Source: an uncultured Eubacterium sp. (lineage in GTDB: Bacteria > Bacillota > Clostridia > Peptostreptococcales > Anaerovoracaceae). Taken from it: a stretch of 9,492 nucleotides of DNA. Under the pieces are notes generated by a model that searched no databases, had not been told where the DNA came from, and saw only the letters and a program-made list of their open reading frames with translations. Position numbers and translations under genes: made by a program. Below are positions 6,551 to 9,492 of this stretch, one piece after another (position 1 is the stretch's first letter; each line of letters starts with the position of its first letter). Location of the stretch: contig CALBGO010000001.1 in the NCBI GenBank assembly GCA_937894585.1, forward strand, positions 1-9,492, written 5' to 3'.

Positions 6551-6806
6551 TTTATATACTATCTACCCGGATATTTGCTTTTCAAACAAAAAACAGAAAA
6601 CGAATTAAAAAAACATAAGAAGTACAGCTTTTGCGGCGGCAGCAACAGACTGCGTCTATTAAGATAACAAAAAATCTAAGCGGTATTCAGACAGTATTCC
6701 GGCACTTGATTCGGATAGCCGGTTTGGATAGCAGCCGGCGCTGTGGTGCGAAATCGATGCAGCCCAAGGTGAACTATATAAATCCGTATAAATCGAACAA
6801 TTCAGG
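6551..6806. other. Non-coding stretch, no convincing gene
   Basis: Open frames here lack ribosome binding sites, recognisable protein sequence and plausible composition, and they run into hairpins. The left part (6551-6620) is very A-rich. A GC-rich pocket at 6713-6743 holds a near-direct repeat, GGATAGCCGG (6713-6722) and GGATAGCAGCCGG (6726-6738), and the palindrome-like CAGCCGGCGCTG (6732-6743). TATAAATC occurs twice just before the candidate promoter. No function can be assigned. Confidence 0.5.
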
Positions 6807-6835
6807 TTGTACAAAGCCGCAGGATATTGTAAAAT
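6807..6835 (+). promoter_or_regulatory. Weak candidate promoter for the tgt leader
   Basis: TTGTAC (6807-6812, 3 of 6) and TAAAAT (6830-6835, 5 of 6) are separated by the ideal 17 bases. Transcription would begin near 6842, immediately before the structured region and about 340 bases before the tgt ATG. The -35 match is poor. The call rests on spacing, the -10 box and position between terminators and tgt. Confidence 0.4.
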
Positions 6836-6841
6836 AATTGA

Positions 6842-7130
6842 ATAGCTGACAGTAAGAAAAGTATGTATGGCGGGATTAAAGAACCTTGTCCCTATGCACA
6901 TATGCCGCAGGTTAAGCGGCGATGCTTCCCAAGATACTTTTCGTGTCTTTTCGCCCCGAAAGCCGGGCAATAGGCAAGGCGGAAGGGACAACTGAAAAAC
7001 CGTTACGTGCTGAAGCATTGCGGTTTCTGTATGATGCCTTCCATCGATTTTCTGTAAAAATCGGGATAGGTCTTCAAGAGAAGGGAGCAAGTGACCGGAG
7101 AAGTATGCGAAGCATACGGTGATATTCCGG
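6842..7130 (+). ncRNA. Candidate structured RNA / long tgt leader, class not recognised
   Basis: A dense succession of stems fills this interval. TTGTCCC (6886-6892) pairs with GGGACAA (6985-6991) and encloses GCCGC/GCGGC (6904-6920), AAGATAC/GTGTCTT (6931-6949) and GCCC/GGGC (6953-6968), with TTCC/GGAA (6926-6929 with 6981-6984) possible inside. Then follow AAACCG/CGGTTT (6997-7026) with an inner GTGC-TGAA-GCAT hairpin, CGATTTT/AAAATCG (7045-7063), and CCGGA/TCCGG (7095-7130) around GTATGC/GCATAC. No U-tract follows the last stem, so the RNA probably continues into tgt as a leader, or is processed from it. I saw no conserved core of a preQ1, cobalamin, T-box or SAM riboswitch, nor of SRP, tmRNA or RNase P RNA. 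6S-like or raiA-like RNA cannot be excluded by eye. Ends are approximate. Confidence 0.5.
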
Positions 7131-7183
7131 AAATATTGAAAAAATGATATTTCATACATAATAAGAACAGGAGAAGTTGATAT

Positions 7184-8305
7184 ATGAAACATGCAGTAAC
7201 TTACGAATTATTAAAAAAAGATAAGAGGACAAAGGCCCGCCGCGGCATTGTTCATACGCCCCACGGGGATATTCAGACTCCGGTTTTTATGCCGGTGGGA
7301 ACGCAGGCAACTGTGAAAGCAATGAGACCGGAGCAGGTAAAAGAGATGGGAGCAAACATTATTCTGTCCAACACCTATCACTTGTATCTGCGCCCCGGCC
7401 ATGAGATTGTAAAAGAAGCCGGAGGCCTTCATAAATTTATGAACTGGGACAGAGCCATTCTTACAGACAGCGGCGGATTTCAGGTGTTTTCTCTGGGAAA
7501 GCTGCGTAAAATCACAGAAGAGGGCGTGAAGTTTCAAAGTCATATCGACGGCTCCCGTCATATGTTGACGCCGGAAAAAGCTGTGGAGATTCAGAATGCG
7601 CTGGGTTCCGATATTATGATGGCTTTTGATGAATGCGCGCCTTATCCTGCGGACAGAACTTATGTAAAAAACTCTTTAGAGAGGACTACGCGCTGGCTTG
7701 CCCGGTGCAAAGAGGCTCACAAGGATATTGAGCGTCAGTCTCTGTTCGGTATTATGCAGGGCGGTATGTACAAAGATTTGAGAAAACAGAGTGCGGAGGA
7801 AATCACGGCACTGGATCTGCCGGGATACGCCATCGGCGGACTTTCCGTGGGCGAGCCGAAAGAGCTGATGCTGGATATACTGGATGACTGCGTGGACTAT
7901 CTGCCTTCTGACAAGGCAAGATATCTGATGGGCGTGGGAAGTCCCGATTATCTGTTTGAGGGCGTTGAGCGGGGCGTTGATATGTTCGACTGCGTGCTGC
8001 CGACCAGAATTGCCCGTCACGGTCTGTGCACCACAAGCCATGGCAGAGTCAACATCAAGAACGCCAAGTACGAGCGGGATTTTACGCCGCTGGATCCAGA
8101 ATGTGACTGCTATACCTGCAGAAATTATTCCAAGGCATATCTCCGTCACCTTTTCAAAGCAGACGAGATGCTTTCCGCAATGCTTTTATCCAATCACAAC
8201 ATTCATTTCCTTCTGAAGATGATGGAAAATATCAGAACCGCCATCGAAGAGGACAGATTTTTAGAATATAAAGAGGAGTTTTACAGTAAATATGGAAGAT
8301 TTTAA
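7184..8305 (+). CDS. tgt: tRNA-guanine(34) transglycosylase Tgt
   Basis: Tgt swaps guanine 34 of tRNAs with GUN anticodons (Asp, Asn, His, Tyr) for preQ1, the committed step before QueA. The 373-residue product has the bacterial family length. The TIM barrel carries TDSGGFQVFSL (94-104, Asp95 as general acid/base), FDECAPYP (148-155), GIMQGGMYKDLR (189-200) and GGLSVGE (218-224). The nucleophile region MFDCVLPTRIARHG (267-280) contains Asp269. Zinc ligands are Cys307, Cys309, Cys312 and His338, complete and normally spaced. AGGAG (7169-7173) lies 10 nt before the ATG. Upstream is a long, structured non-coding leader. The 3' end overlaps the next gene by 14 bases. No preQ1 synthesis genes are nearby, so precursor must come from elsewhere in the genome or from salvage. 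Confidence 0.98.
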   Translation: MKHAVTYELLKKDKRTKARRGIVHTPHGDIQTPVFMPVGTQATVKAMRPEQVKEMGANIILSNTYHLYLRPGHEIVKEAGGLHKFMNWDRAILTDSGGFQVFSLGKLRKITEEGVKFQSHIDGSRHMLTPEKAVEIQNALGSDIMMAFDECAPYPADRTYVKNSLERTTRWLARCKEAHKDIERQSLFGIMQGGMYKDLRKQSAEEITALDLPGYAIGGLSVGEPKELMLDILDDCVDYLPSDKARYLMGVGSPDYLFEGVERGVDMFDCVLPTRIARHGLCTTSHGRVNIKNAKYERDFTPLDPECDCYTCRNYSKAYLRHLFKADEMLSAMLLSNHNIHFLLKMMENIRTAIEEDRFLEYKEEFYSKYGRF

Positions 8306-9479
8306 GATTTGCCCCCATGACGAATTCTGCGGCGGCTGTATTTATCAGGGTACGCCGTATGAGGAACAGCTTGCAGCAAAAGAAGCTGAGGTCAGAGCGT
8401 ATTTTGAAGACAGAGGTGTAAAACCGGAGGTTTTTGATCCAATTGAAGGATGCCCTGCAGATCATAAATATCGGTACAGAAACAAGATGGAATACACCTT
8501 TGGAGACTTCGTGAAAGACGGACCACTGTGCCTGGGCATGCACAAGAAAAAGAATTTTATGTCCATTGTAACAGTGGATCAGTGCCAACTTGTAGACGAG
8601 GACTTTAACAGGATTCTGCGCTATACGCTGGACTTTGCCGAGGCGCACGGATACCGCCATTACAATAAGAGAGCCCACAGAGGTCTTCTGCGCCACCTGA
8701 TTGTAAGAAAAGGCATTCGTACCGATGAGCTGCTGATCAATATTGTAACGACCAGAGAAGAGGGCTTTGACGAGGAAGGGTATGTGAGCGGGCTTCTTGC
8801 CATGGAGGAAAGCGGTGTGATGAACAACCGAATCGTCGGCATTCTCAGAACCTTTAACGACAATATTGCAGATAAAGTCACCTGTGAGGAGCTGAAAGTG
8901 CTGCACGGCAGGGACTACTATATGGAAGAAATTCTGGGACTGAAATTCAAAGTCAGCGCCTTTTCCTTCTTCCAGACCAATGTAGAAGCGGTGGAGCGTC
9001 TTTACAGTGAAGCTCTGGCGCTCATTGACGATTTTGAAGGGAAGAAGTGTTTCGATCTTTACTGCGGCACCGGCACCATCAGTCAGGTTCTGGCTCTGAA
9101 AGCAAAGGAAGTTACCGGTGTGGAGCTTGTGGAAGAAGCGGTAGAGGCGGCTAAAGTCAACGCAGAACTCAACGGCTTAGACAATTGCCGTTTTATTGCA
9201 GGCGATGTGTTTAAGGTGCTTTCTTCGATTGATGAAAAGCCTGAGGTCATTGTGGTAGATCCGCCGAGAGCGGGTATGACCATGGACGCAGTAGAAAAAA
9301 TCGTCAGCTACGGCGTGCCGCAGATTGTGTATGTCAGCTGTAACCCGAAGACACTGGCAGTCAACCTGCAGCAGTTTATGTATAACGGCTACCGGGTGAA
9401 ATATGCGAAGCCGTTTGATAACTTCCCGTGGACGAAACATGTGGAGAGCGTGGTTCTGTTGACTAAAGTACAGAAGTAA
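8292..9479 (+). CDS. rlmD: TrmA/RumA-family RNA (uracil-5-)-methyltransferase
   Basis: This SAM-dependent enzyme should methylate C5 of a uracil in RNA, most likely 23S rRNA (U1939 and/or U747 by analogy with RlmD/RlmCD). The target cannot be read from sequence. The 395 residues begin with an iron-sulfur module: Cys7, Cys13, Cys16 (CPHDEFCGGC) and Cys98, matching the [4Fe-4S] ligands of E. coli RumA. The family QTN motif is at 228-230, SAM-binding DLYCGTG at 255-261, DPPRAG at 323-328, the nucleophile Cys350 in SCNP and the base Glu385 in HVES. The N-terminal TRAM domain of E. coli RumA and Bacillus RlmCD is absent, leaving a short, RlmC-like architecture. The ATG overlaps the end of tgt by 14 bases. 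AGGAG (8274-8278) inside tgt is 13 nt away, so it is cotranscribed and probably coupled. The rlmD symbol is a family-level label. Confidence 0.9.
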   Translation: MEDFKICPHDEFCGGCIYQGTPYEEQLAAKEAEVRAYFEDRGVKPEVFDPIEGCPADHKYRYRNKMEYTFGDFVKDGPLCLGMHKKKNFMSIVTVDQCQLVDEDFNRILRYTLDFAEAHGYRHYNKRAHRGLLRHLIVRKGIRTDELLINIVTTREEGFDEEGYVSGLLAMEESGVMNNRIVGILRTFNDNIADKVTCEELKVLHGRDYYMEEILGLKFKVSAFSFFQTNVEAVERLYSEALALIDDFEGKKCFDLYCGTGTISQVLALKAKEVTGVELVEEAVEAAKVNAELNGLDNCRFIAGDVFKVLSSIDEKPEVIVVDPPRAGMTMDAVEKIVSYGVPQIVYVSCNPKTLAVNLQQFMYNGYRVKYAKPFDNFPWTKHVESVVLLTKVQK

Positions 9480-9492
9480 AAGTGTGAAAATG

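Noticed and set aside
6346..6618. 90-codon plus-strand open frame after the hypothetical gene
   Set aside because: It begins with a TTG/GTG start lacking a good ribosome binding site and reads through two terminator-like hairpins. The peptide has no plausible domain.
7045..7063. CGATTTT/AAAATCG hairpin as a terminator
   Set aside because: The T-run is inside the stem, and the sequence after the stem is GGATAGG rather than a U-tract.
6922..7122. 66-codon plus-strand open frame inside the tgt leader, which could have been a leader peptide
   Set aside because: There is no ribosome binding site before the ATG at 6922, which lies between two stems. The composition follows the RNA structure rather than coding constraint, and no run of regulatory codons was seen.
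7091..7130. Group II intron domain V or a ribozyme core at the GTATGC/GCATAC hairpin
   Set aside because: The conserved GAGC...GUUC frame and AGC triad of domain V are not present. No reverse transcriptase lies in the window and no hammerhead core was seen.
7136..7162. TTGAAA and CATAAT as a promoter directly before tgt
   Set aside because: The spacer is only 15 bases, and the start would fall on the ribosome binding site, leaving almost no leader.
6842..7183. preQ1 riboswitch before tgt
   Set aside because: This was expected from the queuosine context. However, the short preQ1-I hairpin with its A-rich tail was not found, the preQ1-II pseudoknot was not found, and the region is much longer than either class.
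6659..7192. 177-codon minus-strand open frame over the tgt leader
   Set aside because: It runs antisense through all the RNA stems, has no convincing ribosome binding site, and its translation is of mixed composition with no recognisable domain.
8232..8906. 224-codon minus-strand open frame opposite the methyltransferase gene
   Set aside because: It is a shadow of a well-supported gene with intact catalytic motifs on the plus strand.

Overview
This looks like ordinary chromosomal DNA from a low-to-moderate GC Firmicute, most likely a member of the Clostridia. The signs are the argR-recN pair, the ruvC-ruvA-ruvB-queA-tgt synteny, strong AGGAG-type ribosome binding sites, and a Gram-positive style LexA box. 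I cannot name a genus from the sequence alone. No transposase, integrase, phage gene, CRISPR array, tRNA or rRNA was seen.

Layout. Bases 1-96 hold an imperfect palindrome downstream of recN. On the minus strand lie argR (arginine repressor) and recN (SMC-like double-strand-break repair ATPase), coupled by a 4-base ATGA overlap. A 224-bp divergent intergenic region carries an extended -10 promoter for argR and a second one for ruvC. The ruvC promoter has a LexA-type palindrome between its -35 and -10 boxes. On the plus strand follow ruvC, ruvA, ruvB (Holliday-junction branch migration and resolution) and queA (queuosine synthesis). Next is an unrecognised small protein with two predicted membrane segments (5802-6326). 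After it comes an 857-bp stretch with no convincing gene. That stretch contains a long inverted repeat, tandem terminator-like hairpins, a weak promoter, and about 250-290 bases of dense potential RNA secondary structure just before tgt. Then come tgt (tRNA-guanine transglycosylase) and, overlapping it by 14 bases, a TrmA/RumA-family RNA uracil-5-methyltransferase with its Fe-S cysteines.

How the genes work together. RecN acts early in recombinational repair, and RuvA/B migrate and RuvC resolves the junctions that result, so both strands carry recombination functions. Tgt exchanges G34 of GUN-anticodon tRNAs for preQ1, and QueA adds the ribosyl-derived cyclopentane from SAM to give epoxyqueuosine. 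The last gene modifies RNA uracil, so the right half of the window is an RNA-modification block. No preQ1 biosynthesis genes are present here.

The least explained part is 6327-7183. The best candidate for something undescribed is the structured leader (or independent RNA) at about 6842-7130 upstream of tgt. I could not match it by eye to the riboswitch classes, 6S, SRP, tmRNA or RNase P RNA signatures that I know. Everything else is conserved housekeeping.
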